64,000 bases of DNA from Crambe crambe. Its lineage: Eukaryota; Porifera; Demospongiae; Poecilosclerida; Crambeidae. This document shows, in pieces, positions 1 to 12,497 of this stretch (its first letter is position 1; every line of letters begins with the position of its first letter). The translations under genes were made by a program, and so were the position numbers. The notes below the pieces were generated by a model. It ran no database searches. It was not told the DNA's origin and was given only the letters and a program-made list of their open reading frames with translations. Location: positions 62,001 through 126,000 of the forward strand of contig OZ004586.1 in the NCBI GenBank assembly GCA_963924555.1, in the 5' to 3' direction.

Positions 1-530
1 CTCCTACCCTCCAGAAACCAGTCTAGATGATACTAGTCCCCCCCTCAACTAGGCTGGTAGGTCTAAATTTCAAAAAAGATGTGGCAAAGAGAGCCCACCT
101 TGCATGCCGCCAGTGAGTGATATATACTGAGCATGCGTTCCACACACGTGGCAAGTCTGTGCGCGCATATTATTTTGAACACAATTTTTGTCGATCTCCT
201 AGTCGCTCTCCCTCTCTTGCTATGATTTGGAAGGGTTAAAAGAACCATAGGTTTTTTTTCTTCTGTTCTTCTGTGGCGAATATCTGCAGAAAATGAAGTC
301 GAATTCGACAGCATATGACAATCACGTGATACTTGGGGAAAGCCCCTCTACAGTCCCGAGTTGTTTATTGCCGAGTCTGTGAACGTCTTCAGTGAAGTTC
401 TGTCGCCTGTTTACGAATAGTTATGTAGGTATTCCATCGGAGAAGAGATAGAATACGATCTAGTCCTCTTAGCTGAGGGTCACCGGTTGGCTGGATGTTA
501 GCTTCCCTCCAAACCTACTTCAGCAAATTA
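1..530. promoter_or_regulatory. 5' flank and probable promoter of the ANKIB1 gene
   Basis: No convincing coding exon is seen in these 530 bases; short frames on both strands lack family resemblance. The stretch contains a palindromic E-box TCACGTGA at 322-329, about 200 bases before the chosen start codon. The same octamer lies in the GORASP/CAP-Gly promoter at 62208. The left edge could be the tail of a neighbouring gene outside the window. Calling it a promoter is inference from position. Confidence 0.4.
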
Positions 531-3500
531 ATGGGAAACAGCTCCTCGGTGTTCCTCAATGCCTTGCGCCAGGGGGATGTGACACGAGCTAAGGACCTGT
601 ACAGGACCAAGATCAGCCTGAGAGAAGGCCTTGAACCCAACCAGAGCCTGGGCACTGAACATGGTGAAAATACTTACTTGCACTATGCAGCTCTCTATGG
701 GATGGATCAGATGTACCGCGATCTGATCAACCTGAGGGGCAAGCCAGACATGAAGAATAGTCAGCGAAGAAACTGCCTCCACTTGATTTGTTTGAATGAG
801 AAGGGCAGTGGTAAGACCAAGTGCGAGATGCTGCAATTGACTCTTAAAGAGGGACTCAAAGGAATGGACATACAACACTTGCTGTGCGAAAAAGATGAAG
901 TGAGAACGTAATGAAGGATTTTACTTTAAAATCACTTTCTTTTTTGTTCGATTAGAATGGGGACACAGCTCTTCACTTGGCAGCTGGGGCTGGCCTGGAG
1001 CTGTGTGTGGATCTGTTGGTCAGCTACCGTGCAGATATGGTGGCTACCAACAAGGAGGGACTTACTCCTGCTGATCTGGCCAAGGCTAAGAATCATGAAC
1101 ACATTGCCACTAGCCTAGAGGCTAAGATGGTGTTTTTTGTAAGTGTGTATTGGAGTAGCATCTGTGGCAGATGGTACATATTTTTGAGTTGTGTGTGTAG
1201 CAAGACGAAGATCCAGGTGAGCCTGTGGAACCCGATCCTGAACAGCTGAAGGAGATCGCTGATGCACCTGTAGCCATGTTGGACAAGGATCTTCGCTCTA
1301 TGAAAGATGCTCTCTTGATAGAGACTGCAGAAATGCTGGGGGTGAGTAGTCAGTCTCTACACAATTGGGTGTGCATCTACTTGAGTTTTGTCATTTCAGG
1401 TTGGTCTGCAATCTGCTGAAGTGCTTCTTAGGAATCATGGTAAGCAACATACATTGAGGGTTTGCCTGGAATTGCATTATTTTGCTCTTGTGCATGTTCG
1501 TTTAGGCTGGTCCAAAGAAGAACTACTTCAGGCATGGCTACAGAATCCTGAGCAGGTATGTGAGGAAGTTGGAGTTGATATCCAGCCAGATGGTGAGCAA
1601 CTTGGTAGCGTGGACCAGTCTGATCCCCCCGCTAATGGTGGTATGCAAGGACCTGTTGGGAAACAAGCAGGAACAGTCCCAACCGATTCAGAAGGAGAGA
1701 GTAAAGTGAAGGAATGCGGCATATGCTGCTCCTATGACAAACATGAGGTTCAGATTCCCTGTGGCCACTACTTCTGCAGTGACTGCTGGAAACAGTAAGC
1801 CACTGTTAATATTATCATTAATTGGGTTAGACAAAGTTGAACACGTTTATGTTAAGATTTGGATTATTGTCTTTGAGGTGAAGAACCTTGAGAATTCTGA
1901 TACTTACTCTGCAGGTACCTTGAGGAAAAGATAGGAGGAGGTGAATCTCAAGCAATCTCTTGTCCTGAATATGGCTGCTACAAGCTAGTCCCACTGGTAA
2001 AGTTAACACAAGAACATTAGCCAAGCCAGTTGTTATGACATCCATTTTTTTTTTTTTTTTTTGCCTGCAGGAAGTGGTGGAAGGGATGGTATCGCGGGAA
2101 ATGGCACTCAAGTTCCTGTCCTTTGACATTAAGGCCTTTGTAGATTCCAACCCGAATATTCGTTGGTGTCCACATCCCGACTGCTCTCAGGCTGTCAGTC
2201 GTCCTCCACCTTTAGATGACCATTCGCACCACCTCAGCCCCTCTCACTCGGCTGCAGCTACTACTAAAGTGACAGGTCAAACGGTGCATTGTGGCAGTGA
2301 GCACTATTTTTGCTGGGATTGCCTCGGAGCAGCTCATGAACCATGTTCCTGTGACCAGTGGAGTCGCTGGCTGCTCCACTGCGAGGAAATGAAAAAGAAG
2401 GTCGGAGACTCCACTTCGGCTGAGGTAGACGAAGCAGCTAGTTCCAAATGGCTGGCTGACAACAGCAAACCTTGCCCAAAATGCTCGTAAGTGACTATCA
2501 TAAAAGAAGTGATAAACTCCATTCCAAGGATATTTCACTCAGTTCACCAATAGAGAAGACAGAAGGTTGTAACCACATGTGTTGCAAGCATTGTCGCCAT
2601 GACTTTTGCTGGGTGTGTTTGGATGACTGGAAGTGTCATAATGCTTCCACAGGTGGATATTTCAAGTAAGTTTCTAAAGTCATCAGGTGTTTCTTATTAA
2701 TGATCACCCTCACTCATTAATACTGCTGCATCAGTTGCAATCGTTATGATGCTCAACGCAAGGCTGGAGATTTTCTGATCAATCGGAAACAAGAAGTAAT
2801 AAAGGATACTAAAGAATTGGAGGAAATAGGCAAGTTTCTCCACTTTTTTGAGCGTTACAAGGAGCACATCAAGAGTTACAGGGTAAGTAATTGTGACCTT
2901 TGGACCTGGTGTGATCAAAATTTGAACAATGTATATTATTAGAGAATGCTATGTTTGTCTTCAGTTGGAAGAGCCTTTTCTAGACAAAGCACAGGAGAAG
3001 ATGATCGCTTTGGCACACTCCATCGAGCAGATGGAGAGCAGCAGTAGTGTGGAAACAGGAGGGAGCTCTGGAGCACGTCACACCTCCGTCAGCAGCAGGT
3101 GTCCAGACCTCTCCTTCATCCAGGATGCTGTCAAGGAGCTCCTCAAGTGCCGCAGGGTCCTCGCAGCAACATATTGCTATGGTTACTACCTAACAGGCAT
3201 CGTATCCAAAAAGCAGTTTGAACATATGCAAGGGGCGTTGGAGCAGGTGACAGAAATGCTGGCTGAGGCAGTGGCACGACCCCACTTGCGCAAGCCACGT
3301 CTTGAAATCATTAGGTTGACAAGAGAAGCTAGAGATAAGAGAACTGCCCTGGTCAAGAATGTCCGCTCTGGACTCCCGTGAGCTTAACTAATAATGAATG
3401 TTGAACATGAATAACTCTTTCCTATAATATTAATAGACTCTCCTCTCATCCATTTCTGCCTTCATTTGGTGGACAGGGTCTTCCCTGGAATAGTGAGCAT

Positions 3501-4911
3501 GCTGATGTTCGCCTCAAACGTTTCCTACGTGACCTTGACACTTACAAACCCAGTGAGAGAAGACCTCTACACCACTGGGACACACGTGGGGAGTCCAGGG
3601 ACACTCGTGCCCACAGAGGGGACAGTGATGATGGTTTCCTCCATGCACTGGAACTTTCTCGCAGAGAGTACGAAGCAGACACACAGATGAATGCAGGTAC
3701 CTATGTGGTAGAGCCTGCTTGTATAAACCAGACAGGCTTATGTTGGTAACACAACTCTGCCATACTTGGCAATCCTTTGCCTTGTCTCGTAGATATGGAA
3801 CTAGCCAAAGCTTTAAGTCTCAACCAATCGGGAGGCCACACCAACACCTCCCCTGACCTCCCATCTCGGCACTCTCGCTCTACACATGGTAAGGAACGAA
3901 GAAGTCCTGCTGTTCTATAATACATTATCGTACTCTATCCCTATCTTTACAGCTGCTGATCCATCATGGCCAGTACTGCAGTTAGAATCTCAACACCCCC
4001 TATCTCTTCACCTTCCTTCCCACCACACCTCCATGACCCCACCTCTGACGCCACCACCTCACTTCTCTCCACCTTTCTCTCCTCCCCCTCCTCCTGCCAC
4101 ACCTCCTGAACTCTTGGCATTCGACAGTGGTAATGGTGATCCAGTAGGGGAGGGGCCATCTTTGTGGCTGGATGGGAGTGGCATGGAAGAGGAATGGGGC
4201 CCCGTGTATGGGGAGGAAGAAGACTTGCACAGAGCCATCCAAGACTCCTTACAAACTGCTAATGATCCACAATCAACTAGTCATGTGGCTTCACCCATCA
4301 ATTCTGATCCATGGTCAGACTCACCGAGTTATGTGAACTCAACATCGTGGTCCTCTACCAATAGGAATTCCAGATCTCCATGGCTATCTAGTCGTGCAGC
4401 TTCAGGACTCGAGTCTGATCCACAATCTCCAAGTCATGTTATGTCTCTAAGAGAATATGACAACCATTCCACAGAAAGCTGGAGAGAAAGTGGGGAAAAA
4501 AGAAATTCCTCTGGACACTCTCGGAGGAAAGCAACATACAGACTAGAATCCTTGGATGAGGGCCTTCATCGCCATAGTAATCAGGATTCTCATCCATCAG
4601 CACATCATAGAAAGCATAAGACTGACAGAAATGGTAGCATTTCCAGACACACCAAACACAAGCCCTCAACAGCTAAGACAAACAGACTTGAACTTCACGG
4701 AAATAGTGAATCAGGTAGAGCCAATGCTTCACAAGACCACTCCAGACTTGTGTTGGGTAGGAGTGAGCAAGCGTCTTCTGGAAGTATGCTAGAGTTCATT
4801 TCTTCCCCTCCAGTTGAGGACAGTTCCAGTGGGAAAGGTCAAATAGATGACCTTCCTCAACCAATTAGACAGATGTTCAAGAACAGTGGGAGGCTAGGCA
4901 CCAATGTGTGA
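531..4911 (+). CDS. ANKIB1: ANKIB1-like RBR E3 ubiquitin ligase (ankyrin repeats, RING-IBR-RING, UIM)
   Basis: Thirteen exons join in frame to about 1172 residues (human ANKIB1 about 1089). The start at 531 is chosen over the in-frame ATG at 495 because it gives MGNSSS, matching the human MGNTTT start and forming an N-myristoylation motif. Order: ankyrin repeats (exons 1-2, with NGDTALHLAA), an ANKIB1-specific linker, RING1 (CGICC...CGHYFCSDC), IBR (HYFCWDCLGAAHEPC), RING2 with the expected catalytic cysteine in EGCNHMCC, and a helical region. Two ubiquitin-interacting motifs follow (MELAKALSLNQS; DLHRAIQDSLQTA); human ANKIB1 has one. The tail is proline- and serine-rich. The family attaches ubiquitin by the RING/HECT hybrid mechanism; substrates are unknown here. 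The exon at 3437-3696 must start at 3437 to keep frame. The gene converges on NOP58 with 124 bases between stop codons. Confidence 0.93.
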
Positions 4912-5035
4912 CAAGTATCAAACCCTTCAGAGTGCATTGTGTCAAAAGATTTTATTGTTTAAAAACATAATTTTTACTTCATTGATTTGTGAGACAAAAT
5001 GCTCAGGTTGAAATAATTATATCGCCTCAAAAAAT

Positions 5036-7408
5036 TTATACTCCTATTTCTTGCACAAAAGAGACTTTCTTTTTCTTCGGTGACTTCTTTGGTGACTTTA
5101 TAGTTGTCACTGGTGACTCGACCTGCAGCATATGTGCCATCGATATTATTTTGTATACAGCATTGCAGGCATCTTACTGGATTTAAACTGACTTTCTTTT
5201 TCTTCTTTGGTTTCTTAGCTGTATCTGTCTCCATTGTTACCTCAGTCTGCACATGAACGAAACCTGTTCATAATCAGAAAGTATCGCCTCGTATTGCACA
5301 CCTTGACTTCTGATAAACTTTCTTTCTTCTTTTTTGCTTTCTTCACAGACCCTTCATTGTCTTGTTGGTCCTCAGAATCTTCTTCACTGTGTCTCTTCAT
5401 CTTCTTTTTTGCTTTCTTCATGGACCCTTCAAGGTCTTGTTGCTCTTCAGAAGCTTCACCCTCTCTCTTCCTCTTCTTGTTGGATGTGGGTGTGGCCTCC
5501 TCCTTTTGTGTAGGTGTGGGAAAGGTGAAATCTCCAGCCACATTGTATTGCTTAGGAGTCCTGTATGCATACACAAACCAAGTAACCATCCAAACCAACT
5601 CAACTAAAACATACTAACCGGTTCATTTCATACTTTGTGGCAGATGCCATGACTTTCCCAGTACCACTCAATTTCCTCAACTACAATGAGACACACTAAT
5701 AACGATGAAGTACTGCTTGCTGCATGCCTACACAACCTCACACCTTTTCTTGCTCACACTCTACCAAGCGTTGCTCCACCATGGCCCTGCTAGTCTTGCC
5801 TATGGAGGTATTTGCATCTTCACCTAGTGCATCCACACGCACACATAGTGAGGTCTTCGCTGCCAGCATTCGCGAGATCTTTCCCTTGTTCTTGGGAGCT
5901 GCCTGTCCAACGAGTGACGCATGGAAAATCAGACCATACTTTGGAGTGTCATGTTTGGTCTTGAGAGCTCTGATAGTCACATACAAACAAAATTAAAACA
6001 CCAGCTGGTAATAGAGTCAGGCATGATTACCTGAATAACGCTCTTTCAGCTCCTAAAATTTGTACCGTAGAAGACGGATGTTTGGCCAAATTCATCAAAG
6101 AACCTACAATTGCACCAACCTAAACATCTACCTCCAAAAGACACGCATGAATTCATTATACCTGCATGAGCAATGAGTCTGGCACCCACCAGTTCTCCAA
6201 CCATCAATGTCAGATTTGGGGCTATGGCCAACATGCGATTCTTCAGATAGTCATACAACTGAGACCTGTCAGGTCAGAAATGGACCATTCAATATCAGAG
6301 CTAGAATGAAGACCAGGTGTGTACCTGTACTCTGTGATCTCCACTATTTGATCACACAGGTGAGAAATATTGTCCATGTCCTCCTGGCTGATTTCAGTTC
6401 CCATGGAGACTTCAGCAGCAGCTCGCACTTCCTCTTCCAAACCTTCTTCTAGCACTGCTGCCAAGTCAGCCGACCCAATCTCAGCCCTCATCCCTAGTGC
6501 CTTCACCACATGTGCATAGGTCAAGTTATCTGACACCATCTTGCCCAGTTCTGGAAAGTGCCATCCATACCACTCCCGACAACGCATGCTGTAGTTGTTC
6601 AGCTCCTTATCCAGATCATCCAGCAGAGCAATGGCCTACACCGACGCACCACAATTGAAGTCTATCCAGAATAACCTTTTCACCTACCTGGATAATCATG
6701 ACATCCACTTTATCTGGGCTGAACTTTAACTTGTATCTTGACAGACTATGTGAAAGACCCAGCGCCATTGCACTCACCTCAGATTGTGGAAGACCTTAGT
6801 GGAGAGAGAGAGGAGACAAAAAAAAATCTATTAACAGTGCCTAGTGGACAAGATCTGCACAAATACCAGTGATGAGGTTGCACATTTGTGATCGAATGCC
6901 TCTGAATAGTTCTGAGATGGCTGTATCATGGACACAGCTAACATTGAACCTTTCCTGCATCAAAACACACAGCTAGTGAACCTGTGTCCAAGCTTCAATC
7001 TACTCACCTTAATAACATTTCCCAATTTAGCATCAGCGACAGCCAACTGGTCTTGCACATCCAAAGAAAATACCTTTTTCAGCAGTTTCTTCAACCCTTT
7101 GTTCATCTTGCCTTCCACAGCTGCTGTGGCAGCCGACAGTGCGTCTGTCATGTCCCCAAACTTTGAAAAATGCTTCAGCTTGACCCTGTGTGTATGAACA
7201 TTCACTTTGCCACCAATATACAGCTCATACTTACATATTACTGGCCTTCTCTGGACTCTCAAATTCCTTGTACAAGTCATCGACCTTCCGTAGTTTCTTC
7301 TCATCCAGCAACTGCATAAAACCACAACCTGCTTACCATCCTACTTCAATGCAAGCCACTCACCTTGAATATTGCGTACCCCGCAGGAGTCTCAAACAAC
7401 ACCAGCAT
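5036..7408 (-). CDS. NOP58: Nucleolar box C/D snoRNP core protein NOP58
   Basis: The spliced product starts [15 protein letters not shown], matching human NOP58 (MLVLFETSVGYAIFK) rather than NOP56. Visible parts are the N-terminal NOP5 domain, a coiled coil containing [20 protein letters not shown], the RNA/15.5K-binding Nop domain ([56 protein letters not shown]), and a lysine-rich tail with repeated KKAKKK and [11 protein letters not shown] blocks. The last exon begins at [11 protein letters not shown] and ends with TAA at 5036. NOP58 carries box C/D snoRNAs that guide rRNA 2'-O-methylation in the nucleolus. Introns are short, and I found no convincing box C/D snoRNA in them although vertebrate NOP genes host some. 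It shares a 175-bp head-to-head promoter with the transglutaminase. Confidence 0.95.
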
Positions 7409-7583
7409 TTTTTAGAAGAATGGCCACGTGTATTGAGTTGGATATTTACTTTTAAGATTGACGACCCTTACCGATTCCCTTCAGGCTATCGTTGCCGTGG
7501 CAACTGAATTGTGAATAAACTTGAAAGTGGAAGAAAGAACATGTAGCTACTTGTCAGTATCCTATAGCATATGAATATATAGA
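7409..7583. promoter_or_regulatory. Bidirectional promoter between NOP58 and transglutaminase
   Basis: Only 175 bases separate the divergent start codons at 7408 (minus) and 7584 (plus), so core promoters and both 5' leaders must share this space. A housekeeping nucleolar gene and an enzyme gene would then use one open region. No strong TATA box or palindromic factor site is visible. Confidence 0.55.
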
Positions 7584-10229
7584 ATGGCAACAGAACTCTT
7601 GGGAAGAAGAAGGTGAGCTTGCACTAAGTTTCAGACCTGCAGCTAGTTAAGTTTTTTCTCTCATGCAGTAGTCGTTCACCTGCCAAAATCTACACTCGAC
7701 GATCTCCAAAAATAGATGCAGGATCACTTTCATCTGCCACTTCCTCCTCCAGGACTACTTCTTCCAGAGTCAGCTCATCTTCTCGCAAGTCCCTTGCCTC
7801 CAGTTTACAACTTTTCTCATCTGCCCCAACACTGCGTATTCTTGATGCACACTTCCAGTCACAGCAATCATCCATTGACAATCACACGGAGCGTTTGCAA
7901 GCCAGTGAGAGTGAAGTTATCATGCGACGAGGCAACACTCTCATTCTTAAGATTACCACTTCCATCGAGCTGTCTACCAGTTATGTAGTCTCACTGACCT
8001 TCGTACCGGTGTTCCGTCCCAGGGAGCGATTTGGACAGTTTAGAGCAAAGGGTATAGCTAAAGGTTCATGCAATCTCTGGCTCAGTATTTCATTGCCTAC
8101 CAGCTTCCCAGTGGGCAAGTACCATGCACACATCTCCCTCTCTCTGAAAGGAGGAACCGAGCTCATCACACACTTCCATCATAAAGCTATTGTGGTGCTA
8201 TTCAACCCCTGCAATCCAGGTTCACATTACTATGTCACAGTACTACTCCATTAATGATTAACTAATCATGATTAGATGATGACACCTTTATAAAGGATGA
8301 GGCAGAACGGAAGGCTTACTTATTCGATGAAGTTGGGACTATATGGAGAGGTACTGACTCCCATAAAGTCCCTCTCCTGTGGGAATATGGACAGGTGAGG
8401 GAATGAGCACATTATTGCTGTATTGCAATGTAATTTAGGGTCCAATTTAGTATGGAGAGCACTCCCTGGATGTAGCACTTTACCTGCTACGCACCCTGAC
8501 AGCTGATGAATGTCGATCAGCAAGCACTGTGACTCGGAGCTTGGTGGCACAGATCAACTGCAGGGACAACTCCGGAGTTTTGTTGGGGAGCAGTGGAGGA
8601 AGTCACATCGGAGCCACGCATCCTTGCAGGTGGACTGGCTCTACCTGCATTCTTTCAAAGTATTACCACACGAAAACTCCAGTCAGGTAATAAAATCTGT
8701 TAAAAGTTGGTGGCTGCACTTTGATTTTATATTGAATAGATCTGGTCAGTGTTGGGTGTTTGCTGGAGTGGCAGTCAGTCTGTTGAGAGCACTGGGTATC
8801 GCCTGTCGTCCTGTCACTTGTTATAATGCAGCTCACTACTGTCAGAAACTGTCCCAAGCAGAGCGCTACTTCTCCATTGATGGAGACTTGATCCATGATA
8901 TTGGAAGGGATCAGATATGGTGAACATATCATGTATGTAATCATTGGTAATGAATGAAAACTCTACAGGGTATATCATGTGTGGTGTGAAGCATGGATGC
9001 GTAGAAGTGATCTCCCTGAGGGTTACGATGGCTGGCAAGTTCTAGATCCTACCTCTCAAGACAGACAAAGTGGACGCTATCGTATCGGTCCTGCCTCAGT
9101 GATTGCAGCCAAAGAGGGCCATTCTGGCAAAAAGTGGCCCTATGACTTGGAGTTTGTCAAATCAGAAGTTGGTGCAGATGTCCGCTACCTTCGAGTCAGC
9201 TCCAGCTACTCTACAGTTTCCAGTGCCACCACATCTCTAGCTCATGTCAATCACAATGAAGTAGCCACTTCCCTCGTCACCACTTCCTGTGGTGAAGACT
9301 GGGGAAGTGAACCACTGGATATCACCAATAATTACAGGAACATCCCCCCAACCCCTTCTGAACCTAGTAGTGAGAGTAGTTGCTCACAGCGTTTTCCTTC
9401 CCCTACTCGAGACTGTTTCTTTGAAGTGGAAATGAACGACGGTGCCAAACTGGGAGAGGATATAAAGATCAAGGTTAGTGTGAGAAATGGAGGGGGGATG
9501 TTGAGGACAGTTGATGGGAAAGTGGTTGGCAGTATCATCTACTACACGGGACAACCTGTTCACAGCTTCATGACAATGCAGTTCTCGGGGCAAATCAGCC
9601 CTGGACAAGGTATGAATCTGTTCCACCAATTGTAACCAGTTAAGATAGCAGTAGCTGCTGGTTTCAGGTGCTTCTGTTAGCTTACCCATTGGAGCAAAGA
9701 AATACATGCGAAGTTTGGTGGAGCAATGTATGGTCCAGTTCTTTATTATCGTCAAAATAAGAGAAAGCAAGCAACTTTTTCTCAAGGTGTGTGTGCGTGT
9801 CTGTAGCAATGTGTATAATTCTATTCTACTAATACTCAGGTTCATCCTTTCCAACTGTTACTGCCCCAGCTCAAGATCCAGTGTCCAGAAACAGTGACTC
9901 ACGGAAATACATTCAGAATCAAAATATCTTTCACCAATATCTTACACCTTTCTTTAACTAGAATCTTGTTTCTGGTCCAGGGGCAAGCCCTCTGTCCTCA
10001 AAGAGAACTCTCCAATAAGTATGTACCGATTAATTTCTTTAGTTAATTAATTCATGTGTTCATATCATTCTATAGACGGCTGGTTTTGCCTGGTGCTATA
10101 GCTAATGTTGAGTTTTCACTGAGGGCTCATGTCATAGGTTCATTCACTCTTTTGGTCAGCATGTTCTGTGACCAGCTGACAGACGTTAGAGGGCAAGCTA
10201 AAGTCACTATTCAACCCTCACCTGAATAA
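7584..10229 (+). CDS. Transglutaminase (protein-glutamine gamma-glutamyltransferase)
   Basis: Exons join cleanly from MATELLGRRSSRSPAK to AKVTIQPSPE, close to 700 residues, the usual animal transglutaminase size. The order is a Ser/Arg-rich N-terminal extension, the N-terminal beta-sandwich (VIMRRGNTLILKI...), the papain-like core, then two beta-barrels. The catalytic triad is present: Cys in RSGQCWVFAGVAVSLLRALG, His in VYHVWCEAWMRRSDLP, Asp in GWQVLDPTSQ. The family makes isopeptide bonds between glutamine and lysine side chains, calcium-dependent, inside or outside the cell. No signal peptide is seen, so unconventional secretion or an intracellular role is likely. Which vertebrate TGM paralogue is closest cannot be told by eye. 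TCTE1 starts 187 bases downstream on the same strand. Confidence 0.93.
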
Positions 10230-10416
10230 CAATACATCTATATCACTTTATAATGTATTGTAATCATACTTTTAATAATTTTCATTAGTCAATTCTTAGT
10301 TGCTATGACTACAGCATAGCTGATGAAATTAATGCACACCCCGCGGCCCGCACCATAACTTTCAGACTTCGGAGTCTGTCTGAATGTCAAACCGGTCAAA
10401 GGAATACTGAGTAGCA

Positions 10417-12368
10417 ATGGTAAGTGTATATAAAGCTAGTGCTAATCAGGAAGATCAACTTGCTCGCTTTTTCAGGCTGTTAACATAAAGAGGAGAAACC
10501 CAGCTACAGATCCGCGCATGATGCGAAGGGTTATAGCAGAGGACCCAGACTGGAACCTAGAAACTGTACCTCCTCTACATGATTCCTGCATCAATCACAT
10601 CGTCCAAAATTTTGCTAGTGAGTAACTGAAGCAGCTCCTCCCCCTTTGATCCCTGCTGCAGACCAGCCCCACCCAATGCACTTAGCCATCTGTGCATATA
10701 CATCACTGCAGAACATCCCCTTCTCAATGAGCTCAAGGAGAGACAAAAGGAGCAAGTTCTAAATAAACTCCCCCCAGATATCCCCATCAAGATCACAGCT
10801 CCTTTAATTAATGATGAGGGTTACTGGGAGCGATGCTGTCGTGCTCGTTGGAAGCTCTGTGATGTATCTGACCATGCCCAGTCGCTTTGGAAGATTATGT
10901 ATTTTGAGAGAAATGCTCAGGAAGCTGTTGAGCAGTTCGTTCCAGAGCAGTCTGACCTTGATCAGCTGGAAGAAATCTTGCAGTTATCAAGTCGTTTTAT
11001 CCGACGTTTAGTTGTGCGCCAACTCCTCCCACCCCCTCAAGACAAGAACATTGTGCCTGAAGATGAAGAGACTGATGGGTGAGTTAATACTGCTATTACT
11101 TAGAGGAAATATCACTCTATATGTACCAATAGGTTAACTGATGACAACATTTCACTCAAGACTAATTATGATCACTTGGACTGTAGAATCATACTGAAGA
11201 ACCTCCGTCAGTTACAAGAGCTGCAGTTAACTTACGGGTTAGGATTCTGGATCTATAAATTATTATTGACCATTTACTGCACTGCATCCCCCCAGGGTAC
11301 GCAACTGTGGAATGAACTTCCAATGGTCGTTTTATGACTTTACTTCCACCGACTGTCACTTGCTCAGTCAAGCCTTAAAGGCCACACCCACTCTCAAAGT
11401 ATTCAGACTCAGGGAAAGCAAGGTGAATGATGAGCGTGGGCGTGTGTTGATATTTCACCTCCTGGACCACCCCTCTCTCACTACCCTAGGTATGTATGTA
11501 TGTATGTATGTAATAACTATGTATGTCACCATTGGTATGCTCAGCTGGTATGCGAACAGGTCATCATTTGATCAATAATATTCGATTACAATGTGTACAT
11601 ATTTCAGATCTGTCACATAACTGTCTTGGAGATGGTGCTGGACGAGCATTGGGCAAGCTGTTGAATGATCATTCCCCTAAACTGACAGAGTTGAATGTAA
11701 CTCATAATTCATTGGATGCTGGGGCAGGTGCTTCACTTGGCCAGGCTCTGCAGAGAAATAAGACATTACGCACACTCAAGATTGGGATGAATGTACTTGG
11801 AGACCTAGGCATCCAGCCCATCCTCAAAGCTCTCATGAAAAACGAAACACTCTCCACACTGGATATCTCTAGTAACAACATTGGAGAGCCTTCTGCTCCT
11901 CCCATTGCAGAAGTAAAATACTATAATCTAATTAGGCATTGTGATTTGACCATCAGTGGAGACATGTAGGGGTGGGAGCCATTGAGTACCCACTTGAAAA
12001 CACTTCATTTCATATTTGTATGGTCAATGCAAACAGCTCTACATGCAACAAAGCATTCACTCACTTATAAGTTAATGAAGTGCCCTGTGGGCAGTTGAAC
12101 TTGTAAGTTGCTTATGAATTCACTTCACATGGTTCACATGGTATTACAGATGCTGATGGCCAATGAAAACTTGACCTCACTGAATGTGGCGTGCAACAAG
12201 TTTGGAGAAGGTGGTGGCAAATTCATCCAGGAAGGCATGGAAGAAAACAAAGTACTGCGGCACTTTGACCTTCGACTGACAGAGATCAGCCAGGAGAGCG
12301 AATACTCCATTAATCAAACCATCAAGAATAACATGGACCATTTTAAACTCGCCCAACAGCTAGTTTAG
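10417..12368 (+). CDS. TCTE1: TCTE1 / DRC5, leucine-rich-repeat subunit of the nexin-dynein regulatory complex
   Basis: Exon 1 codes only for the initiator Met (ATG|GTAAGT at 10417); exon 2 continues AVNIKRRNPATDPRMMRR. The core aligns by memory with human TCTE1: CINHIVQNF, GYWERCCRARW, CGMNFQWSFYDFTSTDCHLL, LKVFRLRESKVND, LLDHPSLTTLDLSHNCLGD, then further leucine-rich repeats and FDLRLTEISQESEYSINQ near the C-terminus. DRC5 is part of the axonemal nexin-dynein regulatory complex that coordinates flagellar beating, consistent with an animal with flagellated cells such as choanocytes. About 480 residues; the human protein has a longer disordered N-terminus. Converges on the next gene with 129 bases between stop codons. 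Confidence 0.92.
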
Positions 12369-12497
12369 ACCACACACTGCTCACAACTTTGCACAGGTCT
12401 TATGAAACATCAAATTTTGTGGTTTAAAAATAATAATTATTAAAGGAATGAAAAGTGAATGTTAAGAGTATTTATAAAAGGAAGTGTGGGGTGATGC

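Noticed and set aside
3466-3690. Plus-strand frame inside ANKIB1 starting VFPGIVSM
   Set aside because: It is the wrong frame of a real exon; starting that exon at 3437 gives an in-frame product resembling human ANKIB1 (SFGGQGLPWN) and leads into the UIM exon.
4000-4242. Minus-strand frames opposite the ANKIB1 proline-rich tail
   Set aside because: Shadows of a proline/serine-rich coding exon; no independent support.
5600-7400. Box C/D snoRNAs in NOP58 introns
   Set aside because: Introns were read on the minus strand for RUGAUGA followed by CUGA with terminal pairing; none convinced me, and most introns are under 80 bases.
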